Shown: positions 52,618-61,123 of the stretch, piece by piece | How the letters are laid out: each line of letters begins with the position of its first letter | Numbering within the stretch: position 1 is the first letter of the stretch | Source of the DNA: Oscillospiraceae bacterium | GTDB lineage: Bacteria; Bacillota; Clostridia; Oscillospirales; Oscillospiraceae | Length of the DNA: 64,000 nt | NCBI GenBank assembly: GCA_017861365.1 | Contig: JAGFXR010000003.1 | Span: 100,957-164,956 of the forward strand | Direction: 5' to 3' | The notes under the pieces: generated by a model | Databases searched by the model: none | What the model was told of the DNA's origin: nothing | What the model saw: only the letters and a program-made list of their open reading frames with translations | Program-made: the position numbers and the translations under genes

Positions 52618-52821
52618 ATGGGTGCTATGATGGAAAAGCCACAACAACCCGTGCGAGCCAACAGAACCAATAAACTAGAAATTGTAAGAAGAATCGATCG
52701 AAAAAAAACAGATTTAGAGGAAGTCTACTCTTCGGAAGTACCATGTCTGGCAAAACAAAAAAATGAAGTGCCCATTACATATCAGGAAGATTTTTTTAAA
52801 TTTAACTTCAGCAGGCAGTAA
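52618..52821 (+). CDS. Unknown 67-aa basic protein
   Basis: Not recognised. Lys/Arg-rich N-terminal half, then EEVYSSEVPCLAK and an aromatic end (EDFFKFNFSRQ). The start is unsure (ATG 52618 or 52627); only a weak GGGTG lies upstream. It is AT-rich like the small genes around it. It is read toward a terminator at 52922. Confidence 0.45.
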   Translation: MGAMMEKPQQPVRANRTNKLEIVRRIDRKKTDLEEVYSSEVPCLAKQKNEVPITYQEDFFKFNFSRQ

Positions 52822-52921
52822 ACGACGGAACCGTGGCTTTGTTTCAGCCGCTTCCAAAGCCGCCAGAAGCGGCGATGCGAACAGTTGTAAGGTCAGCACC
52901 GCACAGCTCAATCACAAAAGC

Positions 52922-52957
52922 AAACCACCCAGGCACATTTTTTATGCCGGGGTGGTT
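52922..52957. terminator. Bidirectional terminator hairpin
   Basis: AAACCACCC/GGGTGGTTT stem with an inner AT-rich loop. It sits between the 67-aa gene (plus) and the 46-aa gene (minus) and may serve both. Confidence 0.65.
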
Positions 52958-52969
52958 TCTTTACGCGTT

Positions 52970-53110
52970 TCAAGGAATGTGGTATTGACTTACCATACTC
53001 ATAGCCCGTGAAACATTTTCTCGTAATGGTTTAATCTGAGAATCCTGATTTACCTTCGTAAGGGTATCAAAAAACATCTCCTGATCCGGTGACGGTTCAT
53101 GTTGGTCCAT
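52970..53110 (-). CDS. Unknown 46-aa protein
   Basis: Short frame beginning MDQHEPSPDQEMFFDTLTK, acidic then basic, likely helical. AAGGAG lies about 11 nt before the ATG. It ends 13 nt before the shared terminator. Size and setting suggest a small sporulation-type protein, but no family is recognised. The 130 nt up to the next gene show nothing else. Confidence 0.45.
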   Translation of the reverse strand: MDQHEPSPDQEMFFDTLTKVNQDSQIKPLRENVSRAMSMVSQYHIP

Positions 53111-53243
53111 TTCTGTTATAGCTCCTTTTCTATGGTATATCGCATAGTATAAATCATTGAATGCAAACTATACCGCGCGGCGAACGGCAGTTTACCAAAC
53201 CAGTTGTTTTCAGGCCATATTATGATAAAATAAACGGTATTAT

Positions 53244-53792
53244 TTAGTAAATAACTTCACTGATTGAATCTATTTTAATATTATTGTATTCCACACTGTC
53301 AAAGAAATATCGATTTTCATATCGTTTTCCCCGCGCGATTGCATCAAAGGAGAAGCGGATTTCGATTACCGACAGCTCCCGTCGCTCCGTGGTATAAGCC
53401 CCTCTCAGAATGCCCTTGCTTTTTACAGGTATAAATTCATGGGGAGGGTGATAGTGTTCGGTCGGTTGATAAAAATCTACATTTAATAACATAAGCGACT
53501 GAGGATGCCGACCTTCATTGACAAGTGCCAGCAGCGCTTGTTCCGATTCTTTTGCCAGCGTGAATCTCGCCACGCCGACGAGCTGTTCGGTTTTTCCGTC
53601 AAAAACAGTGATGCTGGGATTTGTAATTCTGATAAACACCAGTGTCCCTCCTTTGACAACGGCAGCCTGCGCCGTTGCGCTGGTGTCGGACGCGCCTGCC
53701 CATGGCATTGCGTCAGCGATTTTGTCAAGGCCGCCGGACATCAGGCCATTCATTATATTCAAGTCATGAGGCCAACATGCGACAGCCACCAT
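53244..53792 (-). CDS. Unknown 182-aa protein
   Basis: A soluble mixed alpha/beta protein with no signal peptide or TM. Residues 50-165 look beta-rich (GGTLVFIRITNPSITVFDGK, SLMLLNVDFYQP). No family is recognised. No convincing SD precedes the ATG at 53792; an internal start (for example Met-14) is possible. Confidence 0.55.
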   Translation of the reverse strand: MVAVACWPHDLNIMNGLMSGGLDKIADAMPWAGASDTSATAQAAVVKGGTLVFIRITNPSITVFDGKTEQLVGVARFTLAKESEQALLALVNEGRHPQSLMLLNVDFYQPTEHYHPPHEFIPVKSKGILRGAYTTERRELSVIEIRFSFDAIARGKRYENRYFFDSVEYNNIKIDSISEVIY

Positions 53793-53946
53793 AGGTTCAC
53801 TTTTACGACCGATTTGGTATGATTATCCTTTGCAAAAATCATAAATGAATCTTAAATTACCATAAATTTTCACTTGATAAAATGGTTACAATTTGTTACT
53901 ATATGTTTGTCCCTGATGGACAATACTTAATTTGGAGGACTTTTTT

Positions 53947-54060
53947 ATGTGTAACCTGATTAGTAGTTGTTTCTCAGTCTGTGGTTCCAGCTGCGCAAAT
54001 CTGCTTCAGTATTTCTATCAGTGCTACGGCGGCGGCTATAGCAGCTCCTGCGGCGGCTAA
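53947..54060 (+). CDS. 37-aa cysteine-rich micro-protein
   Basis: Frame MCNLISSCFSVCGSSCANLL then a Gly/Tyr/Ser tail with two more Cys. In total six Cys (residues 2, 8, 12, 16, 24, 34). Excellent SD (TTGGAGGAC) 7 nt before the ATG. A GC-rich hairpin with a T-run starts 9 nt after the stop (54069). No signal peptide or maturation genes are nearby. It could be a spore-coat-type or metal-binding peptide. Confidence 0.6.
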   Translation: MCNLISSCFSVCGSSCANLLQYFYQCYGGGYSSSCGG

Positions 54061-54068
54061 CATCATGG

Positions 54069-54102
54069 GCGGCTCTGCTTCGGCAGCGCCGCTTTTCTTT
54101 TT
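54069..54102 (+). terminator. Terminator of the Cys-rich micro-gene
   Basis: GCGGCTCTGC-TTCG-GCAGCGCCGC stem, then TTTTCTTTTTCTC. Confidence 0.75.
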
Positions 54103-54206
54103 CTCACGCTGAACGCTTGATGCGCCCAGAGGGTGACCGATGGATGACTGTGCACGTTCCTTACGTCGGTACCGGGCATACAATAGGGGTGAAAGGAGGG
54201 CTTGCT

Positions 54207-54353
54207 ATGCCGATATTTAATCCATTTTTCCCAAGACGCAAACCGAATCCACCTCGTCCCCCGCATCCTCCTGCGCCGCCACCTCCGCCTCCACCGCCGC
54301 CGCCCAAACCACCCTTTCCCTTTTTTCCGCCAAAGCCTCATGGGCGTCCATAA
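54207..54353 (+). CDS. 48-aa proline-rich micro-protein
   Basis: MPIFNPFFPRRKPNPP, then a polyproline stretch and PFFPPKPHGRP; more than half the residues are Pro. Strong SD AAAGGAGGG about 8 nt upstream. No family is recognised. The following 58-aa gene begins 55 nt later. Confidence 0.5.
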   Translation: MPIFNPFFPRRKPNPPRPPHPPAPPPPPPPPPPKPPFPFFPPKPHGRP

Positions 54354-54408
54354 AAATTTTACCCCGGTTGTTTTTTTCGGTCTTTGGGCAAACTATCCGT
54401 GGGGTGAA

Positions 54409-54585
54409 ATGACATTGAAATATGAGGATCTTTACGATGTGCTGTATAATGAGCCGGAAGCAAATCAGTATTTTAGAAAGCTGCCCGATTATGTGCGCGA
54501 CCATATCAAATCCCGCGCAAAACACGTCAATTCCTTCGCCAGCTTAAAGGACTATACCGAGAACCTGATACGTGGCGACGAATGA
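54409..54585 (+). CDS. 58-aa conserved-looking small protein
   Basis: Helical, charged protein with YEDLYDVLYNEPEANQYF, LPDYVRDHIKSRA and SFASLKDYTENLIRG. Similar short proteins occur in Clostridia (recollection, not checked). GGGGTG precedes the ATG at 54409. A terminator follows 5 nt after the stop. Probably co-transcribed with the Pro-rich gene. Confidence 0.6.
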   Translation: MTLKYEDLYDVLYNEPEANQYFRKLPDYVRDHIKSRAKHVNSFASLKDYTENLIRGDE

Positions 54586-54589
54586 ATAA

Positions 54590-54614
54590 AAACCGCTCCG
54601 AATGGAGCGGTTTT
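54590..54614 (+). terminator. Terminator of the micro-gene pair
   Basis: AAACCGCTCC-GAAT-GGAGCGGTTT stem followed by T's. Confidence 0.85.
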
Positions 54615-54640
54615 TATTTGATCAGCGGGTACCCTCATCG

Positions 54641-54669
54641 TTGACAAACAGAATGGAGCGCGTTATAGT
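54641..54669 (+). promoter_or_regulatory. Near-perfect sigma-A promoter
   Basis: TTGACA (54641-54646), 17 nt, TATAGT (54664-54669). The expected start is right at the 5' edge of the hairpin at 54675. It precedes the 959-aa SLH/C39 gene by 125 nt. Confidence 0.85.
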
Positions 54670-54674
54670 TACAT

Positions 54675-54714
54675 ACAGGCAATAGCGCCGCATCACTGCG
54701 GCGCTATTGCCTGT
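54675..54714 (+). terminator. Strong hairpin at the transcription start
   Basis: ACAGGCAATAGCGCCGCA pairs with TGCGGCGCTATTGCCTGT, then TTTTACTT. It begins about 6 nt after the -10 box, so it forms the very 5' end of the RNA. Either a 5' stabiliser or attenuator of the SLH/C39 gene, or the body of a tiny RNA. Confidence 0.7.
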
Positions 54715-54794
54715 TTTACTTGTCTGTGCGTGACAATATCAATACATAGAGAACCGTCACGTCATGGAACAAAGCAATGAGGAAGGGAGAAAAA

Positions 54795-57674
54795 ATGATA
54801 CTTAAAAAATTCATCACATTCATGTTGAGCGCCTCCATGGTACTCACCTCGTTTTCCCATGTCCTTGCCGCGGGGAGCTCGGCTGGGCCGGTCACCGCGG
54901 GCAGTTTTTCGGACACGGGGGGACATTGGGCGGCTTCTGCCATCGAGAAATGGGCCGGCTACGGCGTGCTCAACGGCGATCAGGGAGCCTTCCGCCCAGA
55001 CGAAAGCATCACCCGTGGGGAACTGGCCACGGTGCTCGATCAGCTCATGGGCTATCAGACGGAGGTGACCAACACCTTTCCAGATGTGCAGCAGGGCGCC
55101 TGGTATGAGCAGGCCGTGTTGAAGGCAAGTGCGGCGGGAGTTCTGCTGGGGGATGATCTGGGCAATGCCGCACCCACCGCAAATATCACCCGGGAGCAGG
55201 CGGCCACCATGCTGGCCAGAGCCCTGGGGGTATCTTCCGCCGGAGGGGAGGATACCAAGTTCAGTGATGCCGCCGATATTTCCAGCTGGGCGCAGCCCTA
55301 TGTATTCGGCATGGAGGCCGCGGGATACATCACAGGATACGACAATGCGTTTTATCCACAGGAGGACATCACCCGCGCGGAGGTTGTGACCATTCTGGAT
55401 CACGCAATTAAGGCCTATTACAACCAGGCCGGAACTTATACCGACACGGTTGACGGCCTTGCCATTATCAAAGCCGACGGAGTTGTACTCAAGGACGCCA
55501 CCGTCAGTGGTGACCTGATCGTGGCGGACGGCGTGGCGGGCGGAAGCGTCACGCTGGAGGGAACCACCGTAGCCGGCAGCCTGATCATCCGGGGAGGCGA
55601 TACCGATACCGTCACGGTGGACAGCGCCTCCAGCGTTGCGTCCCAGAAAGTGGAGAAGCTTTATTCAAGCGAGGAGCTGTCCGGTGGAACTGTTCTGCGT
55701 AATTTCACTCTGGCCGGTTCCTACAGCGGCGGCGTGATCAACTGCGTGCCTGTAGAGGCTCGGGCCGCGGCCTACCTGTGGGACAACGAGGCCAAGTCCT
55801 ATTATTCGGTACCCTTCACCGCGGGGAATATCGCGGGGAACTTTGTGGAGCTGCGCGATATGGACGCAGACGGTACGGCGGACGGCGCCTTCATCGTTCA
55901 GCGGCAGGACAGCGCCACCGTCTGGGATGCCGATATGCATTGGCTCAATGGGGCGGGCGCGAGTACCGAGCCCGTGGTGGAAGATGCCACCGGGGAGGAC
56001 GCCTTTGACCGCGACTATGTCATTCCCATGGGCGAGCGTCTGCTGACCGGTTACGGCCTGGGCGACTGGAGCGGCAGCACGGACTTTCATAATATCATCG
56101 GCTATGCCGACGAGACCGGCAGTACTTTGGTCACGGACGGAACCGACGATCTGAATTACTACTGGCCTCAGCACGACTACTACAATGCCGAGTCCAACGA
56201 CACGCTGACCATGCTGACTCACTACAAAACCTATCAGCAGACCACCAGCTCGAACTGCGGCCTGGCCGCGGCCCTCACCGTTCTGGATTGGTACGGTCAG
56301 AGGGGCGACCTCAACGACAACGACCTTGTGGGACTGAGAGGTCTTGATACTTGGGGCGGCGCAACAGAGCTCAAACCGCTGGAAACCGTCTTTACCAATC
56401 TTTCGCAGTTGGGTGTGACCTCGGGATGGACCTTCGAGTCCAGCTATGACGATCCTGAAAAGCTGTTTGACCCCGACTGGATTCAATCCACCCTTGCGGC
56501 GGGCTATCCCATCATGGTGGGGTGGAACAGCTTCGGCGGACACTGGCAGGTGATCATCGGATATGACGACATGGGCACCGACACCACCGCCGACGATGTG
56601 CTGATTCTCATGGATCCCTATGACTCCACCGATGACAGGAATGACGGCTACGGCATCCAGTCCTATGAGCGGCTGGCTTACGGAGTCCAGAGCTTTGATG
56701 ACGATGTGAACTACAGTGAAACCATCTTCCTTGTGGCCATTCCCGATACGGATTGGAGCAACCAACAGTCCGTTTACGACGGCGACGGCTCCACCATCGT
56801 CAAAACCAGCAGCGCCATGGACTTCGGAGCGGCTTACGGCTCCGCCGTGGAGAGCAGCTGGGTCAGCTACCGCGACACCGCGGCGGATATCCAGACATAT
56901 TATCCAGATACATATATCTGGGGCACCGGTGACGACGCACTGGCGGGCCCCGCCACAGGCAGCTACCGGCACAGCGGTGACGTGGTCAATTCCTCCTATT
57001 ATTCTCACTTTGATTTTTATAATATGGTGAGCAACGATCACCTGACCATGCTCACCGGGTTTCAAACCACACAACAGACCACGGAGTGGACCTGCGGCTT
57101 GGCCTCCGCGCTGATGAACATGGAATGGTTCGGGAAAAACGACGACAACAATCTGACTGAAATCGATTTGGCTGCCATGCGGCAGAACGGTCAGGAAGGC
57201 GCCACCACTGTCAACGGCCTGGAGGAGGTGTTCAGTAATCTGAATACCAGCTATGGTCAGGATTGGGCATGGTTTACCATGCGTGATCTGGATGAAGATC
57301 TGGGCATTGGAGGCCACTATCTGTCTGCCGGAGCCGCCGACAACGGACTGATTCCCTATCTTCTGTCTCAGGGGATTCCCATGATGATCGGCTGGGATGA
57401 GTGGGGCGGCCACTGGCAGGTGGTTGTGGGCTATGACGACATGGGTACAGATACCACCCAGGACGACGTGCTGATTCTGGCGGATCCCTACGACACCACG
57501 GATCACGATCAGGATGGCTATGTGATTGAGAGCTTCGAGCGGCTGGTCTATGGCTGGGACGCCAGCTTTGACGAGGAATACGCCTTCGTGGTGGCATTTC
57601 CCGAAGCGGGTCACCAGGACGTGATCACCGAGTTCGGAATGGAAAAGCCCTACTATACGCCAAAGGCGGGTTAA
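54795..57674 (+). CDS. SLH-anchored protein with two C39-like peptidase domains
   Basis: 959 aa. Signal peptide 1-26. Three SLH units (30-205; FSDTGGHWAASAIEKWAGYGVLNGDQG and repeats). A bactofilin-like beta stretch (about 220-290). Then two tandem C39-like (peptidase_C39_2) domains. The first (about 470-650) has the Cys in TSSNCGLAAA and the His in FGGHWQVIIGYDD; the second (about 755-945) has TEWTCGLASA and WGGHWQVVVGYDD. Both keep the Asp-Pro-Tyr-Asp site. The two halves are clear duplicates. It acts outside the cell at the wall. Substrate unknown. SD GGAAGGGAG. Confidence 0.85.
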   Translation: MILKKFITFMLSASMVLTSFSHVLAAGSSAGPVTAGSFSDTGGHWAASAIEKWAGYGVLNGDQGAFRPDESITRGELATVLDQLMGYQTEVTNTFPDVQQGAWYEQAVLKASAAGVLLGDDLGNAAPTANITREQAATMLARALGVSSAGGEDTKFSDAADISSWAQPYVFGMEAAGYITGYDNAFYPQEDITRAEVVTILDHAIKAYYNQAGTYTDTVDGLAIIKADGVVLKDATVSGDLIVADGVAGGSVTLEGTTVAGSLIIRGGDTDTVTVDSASSVASQKVEKLYSSEELSGGTVLRNFTLAGSYSGGVINCVPVEARAAAYLWDNEAKSYYSVPFTAGNIAGNFVELRDMDADGTADGAFIVQRQDSATVWDADMHWLNGAGASTEPVVEDATGEDAFDRDYVIPMGERLLTGYGLGDWSGSTDFHNIIGYADETGSTLVTDGTDDLNYYWPQHDYYNAESNDTLTMLTHYKTYQQTTSSNCGLAAALTVLDWYGQRGDLNDNDLVGLRGLDTWGGATELKPLETVFTNLSQLGVTSGWTFESSYDDPEKLFDPDWIQSTLAAGYPIMVGWNSFGGHWQVIIGYDDMGTDTTADDVLILMDPYDSTDDRNDGYGIQSYERLAYGVQSFDDDVNYSETIFLVAIPDTDWSNQQSVYDGDGSTIVKTSSAMDFGAAYGSAVESSWVSYRDTAADIQTYYPDTYIWGTGDDALAGPATGSYRHSGDVVNSSYYSHFDFYNMVSNDHLTMLTGFQTTQQTTEWTCGLASALMNMEWFGKNDDNNLTEIDLAAMRQNGQEGATTVNGLEEVFSNLNTSYGQDWAWFTMRDLDEDLGIGGHYLSAGAADNGLIPYLLSQGIPMMIGWDEWGGHWQVVVGYDDMGTDTTQDDVLILADPYDTTDHDQDGYVIESFERLVYGWDASFDEEYAFVVAFPEAGHQDVITEFGMEKPYYTPKAG

Positions 57675-57745
57675 GTCCATGGCATTAGGCGCACCGCAGT
57701 GCGTGCTATCATTATAGTGCCAGAGGCACGGTTTTCCACGCAAAA

Positions 57746-57782
57746 ACAGAGCCGGTAGTCCTTTCGGACTCACCGGCTCTGT
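57746..57782 (-). terminator. Terminator of nadE
   Basis: ACAGAGCCGGTGAGTCC/GGACTACCGGCTCTGT stem followed by T5 on the minus strand, 7 nt after the stop. Confidence 0.9.
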
Positions 57783-57788
57783 AGATAG

Positions 57789-59705
57789 TTACTCCAGGGC
57801 TTCCAACTCGTCCAGCCAGACACGGGCAGCGGCGTCCGAGGGCATCCGCCAGTCCCCTCTGGGCGACAGCGTTACCGACCCTACCTTGGGACCGTCCGGC
57901 AGGCAGGAGCGCTTGAATTGCTGTGCAAAAAAGCGGCGGTAAAAATTCTTCAGCCATTTAAGCAGCACTGCTCTGGAATACCGCTGCCCGAAGGCATGCT
58001 CCGCAAGCCGAAGTACCTTTCTGGGTGGAAAGCCCCAGCGGATGGCATAATAGAGGTAAAAGTCGTGCAGTTCATAAGGACCCACCAGATCCTCTGTTTT
58101 TTGGGCGATGGTTCCGCCCACGGCGGGCAGCAGCTCGGGCGAAACGGGCGTATCCAAAATATCCGCCAGAACATGAGAGAGCTCCCGATCCTCCTCTGCC
58201 TTGTCGTCACAGACGAAGGAAACCAGATGGCGAACCAGGGTTTTCGGGATGGAGGCGTTGACGGCATACATACTCATATGGTCTCCGTTGTAGGTAGCCC
58301 ACCCCAGGGCGAGCTCGGATAAATCCCCTGTTCCGATCACTAGGCCTCCGGTCTGATTGGCAATATCCATCAGCACCTGGGTCCGTTCCCGGGCCTGTCC
58401 ATTTTCAAAGGTCACGTCGTGGGTGTCCATGGACTGGCCTATATCGGCAAAATGGCGGCGCACAGCATCCCCGATATCAATGCGCCTGAGGGTTGCTCCC
58501 AGCCGCTCCGCCAGCTCCACGGCGTTGTTCCGGGTGCGGTCCGTGGTTCCGAAGCAGGGCATAGTGACCGCGATGACGTCGGTGGAGGGGCGGTTTAGCA
58601 GCCGCATGGCAACCATGGTAATCAGAACCGCCAGGGTGGAGTCCAGTCCCCCGGACAGACCTACCACGGCGGTTTTCGCCCCGGTGTGCTCCAGCCGCTT
58701 TTTCAGCCCCAGAGACGCGATGAGCAGAATTTCGTCGCAGCGGGCACTGCGCTCGTCGGGATTTTCCGGGACAAAGGGCGTGCGGGAAACCATCCGTGTC
58801 AGCGTGGTGGTGGAGGACTCCAGAGAAACCGGTACATACCGCATTCCCACTGTTTCCGGCGCGGGGAAGGTGCTCATGCGTCGGCGTTCAAACAGAAGCT
58901 TTTCCAGATCCAGCTCAGAGACGGTCAGTCCCGTGGCAAAACGCCGCTCGGCAAGAAGAGCGCCGTTTTCCGCAATCATATTGTGCCCCGCGAACACCAG
59001 GTCGGTGGAGGACTCTCCCTCTCCCGCGTCGGCGTAGATGTAACCGCAGATCAACCGCCCGGATTGTCCCAGCACCAGCTGACGGCGGTAATCATCCTTG
59101 CACACCAGTTCGTCGCTGGCGGAGAGATTCAGAATCAGGGTTGCTCCTGCCTCCGCCAGACGGCTGGAGGGCGGGACAACCGACCAGAGATCCTCGCACA
59201 GCTCCACACCGACGCACAGCCCCTCCATGGCATCGCAGCAGACGAGCACATTGGTTCCGAAGGCTGGCTCCTGTCCGCAGAGGCGGACGGTACCATCTCC
59301 CGCGCCGCCCGGCGTGAACCAGCGCCGCTCATAAAATTCTCCGTAGTTGGGCAAATAGGTTTTGGGAATCACGGCTAAAATAGTTCCCCTGTGAATCACG
59401 GCGGCGCAGTTATAGAGCTTCCCCTCACGCCGCACCGGAAGGCCGAGCGCCGTAATCATATCCAGATCCCGAGTTGCCTCCAGAACAGTGCCGAGGGCGT
59501 CCTCCGCCGCCCGGAGCAGCGCAGGCTGCAGAAACAAATCTCCGCAGGTATATCCCGTGAGGCAAAGCTCGGGCAGGCAAAGAACCCGCACCCCCTGCCG
59601 TCCGGCATCCCGCATTAGGGTAAAGCACGCCTCCGCATTATAGCGGCAGTTGGCAACCTCGATTTTTGGAGTGCCTGCCGCTGCTTTGATGAAACCATCC
59701 TTCAT
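57789..59705 (-). CDS. nadE: Glutamine-dependent NAD(+) synthetase
   Basis: Last step of NAD synthesis: deamido-NAD + ATP + glutamine. 638 aa, two parts. N-terminal glutaminase of the nitrilase fold (about 1-275) with Glu in CLPELCLTGY, Lys in IPKTYLPNYGEF and Cys in VGVELCEDLW. The C-terminal synthetase (about 320-620) has the ATP loop VVGLSGGLDSTLA, MPCFGTTDRT, and ATYNGDHMSMYAVNASIPKT. SD GAAAGGGGGAGG. Monocistronic. Confidence 0.96.
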   Translation of the reverse strand: MKDGFIKAAAGTPKIEVANCRYNAEACFTLMRDAGRQGVRVLCLPELCLTGYTCGDLFLQPALLRAAEDALGTVLEATRDLDMITALGLPVRREGKLYNCAAVIHRGTILAVIPKTYLPNYGEFYERRWFTPGGAGDGTVRLCGQEPAFGTNVLVCCDAMEGLCVGVELCEDLWSVVPPSSRLAEAGATLILNLSASDELVCKDDYRRQLVLGQSGRLICGYIYADAGEGESSTDLVFAGHNMIAENGALLAERRFATGLTVSELDLEKLLFERRRMSTFPAPETVGMRYVPVSLESSTTTLTRMVSRTPFVPENPDERSARCDEILLIASLGLKKRLEHTGAKTAVVGLSGGLDSTLAVLITMVAMRLLNRPSTDVIAVTMPCFGTTDRTRNNAVELAERLGATLRRIDIGDAVRRHFADIGQSMDTHDVTFENGQARERTQVLMDIANQTGGLVIGTGDLSELALGWATYNGDHMSMYAVNASIPKTLVRHLVSFVCDDKAEEDRELSHVLADILDTPVSPELLPAVGGTIAQKTEDLVGPYELHDFYLYYAIRWGFPPRKVLRLAEHAFGQRYSRAVLLKWLKNFYRRFFAQQFKRSCLPDGPKVGSVTLSPRGDWRMPSDAAARVWLDELEALE

Positions 59706-59786
59706 GGCAACCTCCCCCTTTCGGTTCGTTTACTGTCCATCATACCGCTAATTTGCCCATTTTGCAACTGTATGCACTGGAAATAC

Positions 59787-59815
59787 TTGTCCTGTCTGTT
59801 TTAACATGCTATAAT
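59787..59815 (+). promoter_or_regulatory. Promoter of butyrate kinase
   Basis: TTGTCC (59787-59792), 17 nt, extended -10 TGCTATAAT (TATAAT at 59810-59815). 43 nt before the ATG. Confidence 0.8.
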
Positions 59816-59858
59816 AAAAAGGACGCAAGTCAGAATGCTAATTAGGAGGAATCTCCCC

Positions 59859-60968
59859 ATGTCCAATTATAAAATTTTGGCAATCAACCCCGGCTCTACC
59901 TCAACAAAAATCGCCGTGTTTGAAGGTGAAACCGAAATCTTCAAGAAAACCGTGGTGCATGACGCCGCCGAGCTGGCGAAGTATACCACCGTTGCCGATC
60001 AGCTTCCCTACCGCGTGGAGACGATCCTCGCCGTCTGCAAGGAGCAGGGCGTCGACATCTCCGACTGCGCGGCCTTTGTGGGCCGCGGCGGCGGTTTGGA
60101 TGCCTGCCCCGGCGGCACCTATGCGGTCAACGACGTGATGCTTGCCCACGCCCGCCGCGGCGGCGGTAACCACCCCGCTTCCCTGGGCTGCCAGATCGCC
60201 CAGAAATTTGCCGAGCAGTATGGTGTCAAGGCATTTATCGTCAATCCCCCCGATGTAGATGAATTCCAGGATGTGGCCCGGGTGACCGGACTTGCCGATG
60301 TTTTCCGCACCCCCTCCAGCCACGCGCTCAACCAGAAGGAGACCGCCATCCGCGTGGCCGCTGACCTGGGCAAAACCTATGAGACCTCCAACTTTATTGT
60401 TGCCCACATCGGCGGCGGCGTATCCGTCACCGCCCACTGTCTGGGCAAGATGATCGACTCCAACGGAATCATCAACGGCGAGGGACCCATGGCGCCCACC
60501 CGTTCCGGCGCGCTGCCCGCGGTGGATCTGATGAACCTCTGCTACTCCGGCAAATGGACCCGGGATGAGATGTACAAGCGCCTGACCAAGTCCGGCGGCT
60601 TTGTGGATCATGTGGGCACCTCTGAGACTCTGGAAGTCGTCGATATGATCAAGCAGGGCAACAAGTATGCTAAGCTGGTCTATGATACCTTCCAGTATCA
60701 GATTGCTAAAGAAATCGGTTCCATGGCGGCCGTGCTCAAGGGCAAGGTTGACGCCATCATCCTCACCGGTGGCATCGCTCACGACAAGGAGCTCTGCGCC
60801 AACATGAAGGAGTATGTCGGTTTTATTGCTCCCATTGAGGTGCGCGCGGGTGAGTTTGAGATGGAAGCCCTCTCTTCCGGTGCTTACCGCGTTCTCACTG
60901 GCCACGAGGAGGCCAAGCCTTACACCGGCGAAAAGGTGTTCACCAATTTCGACGCACTGAAGAACTAA
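59859..60968 (+). CDS. buk: Butyrate kinase
   Basis: Converts butyryl-phosphate + ADP to butyrate + ATP, the last step of the Ptb-Buk route. 369 aa of the ASKHA acetokinase fold: INPGSTSTKIAVF at residues 8-20, FVGRGGGLDACPGGTY, NPPDVDEF, FIVAHIGGGVSV, and the nucleotide site AIILTGGIAHD. The ATG at 59859 follows AGGAGGA by 7 nt; the ORF's upstream extension has no SD. No ptb gene lies beside it. Branched-chain relatives exist, but butyrate is most likely. Confidence 0.95.
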   Translation: MSNYKILAINPGSTSTKIAVFEGETEIFKKTVVHDAAELAKYTTVADQLPYRVETILAVCKEQGVDISDCAAFVGRGGGLDACPGGTYAVNDVMLAHARRGGGNHPASLGCQIAQKFAEQYGVKAFIVNPPDVDEFQDVARVTGLADVFRTPSSHALNQKETAIRVAADLGKTYETSNFIVAHIGGGVSVTAHCLGKMIDSNGIINGEGPMAPTRSGALPAVDLMNLCYSGKWTRDEMYKRLTKSGGFVDHVGTSETLEVVDMIKQGNKYAKLVYDTFQYQIAKEIGSMAAVLKGKVDAIILTGGIAHDKELCANMKEYVGFIAPIEVRAGEFEMEALSSGAYRVLTGHEEAKPYTGEKVFTNFDALKN

Positions 60969-61017
60969 ACGCAACAAAATCCGCGCCGCAGTGGTTTTTT
61001 CAATCAATTGTCGGGGC

Positions 61018-61062
61018 AAACGCGCCGTTGGGAAATCGTCTGATTTCCCAACGGCGCGTTTT
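61018..61062. terminator. Bidirectional terminator between buk and mutL
   Basis: Perfect 20-bp stem AAACGCGCCGTTGGGAAATC/GATTTCCCAACGGCGCGTTT with T-run. It serves buk on the plus strand and perhaps mutL on the minus strand. Confidence 0.9.
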
Positions 61063-61123
61063 TATGCCGGTTTTCGTTTCTATATCCGGTGAAACAGCTG
61101 TGCATCATCTGCTTGCGGCCAGT

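Noticed and set aside
55665..57773. 702-codon ORF on the minus strand
   Set aside because: It is antisense to the SLH/C39 gene, whose domains are clear on the plus strand. No start signal or domain is present in the antisense frame.
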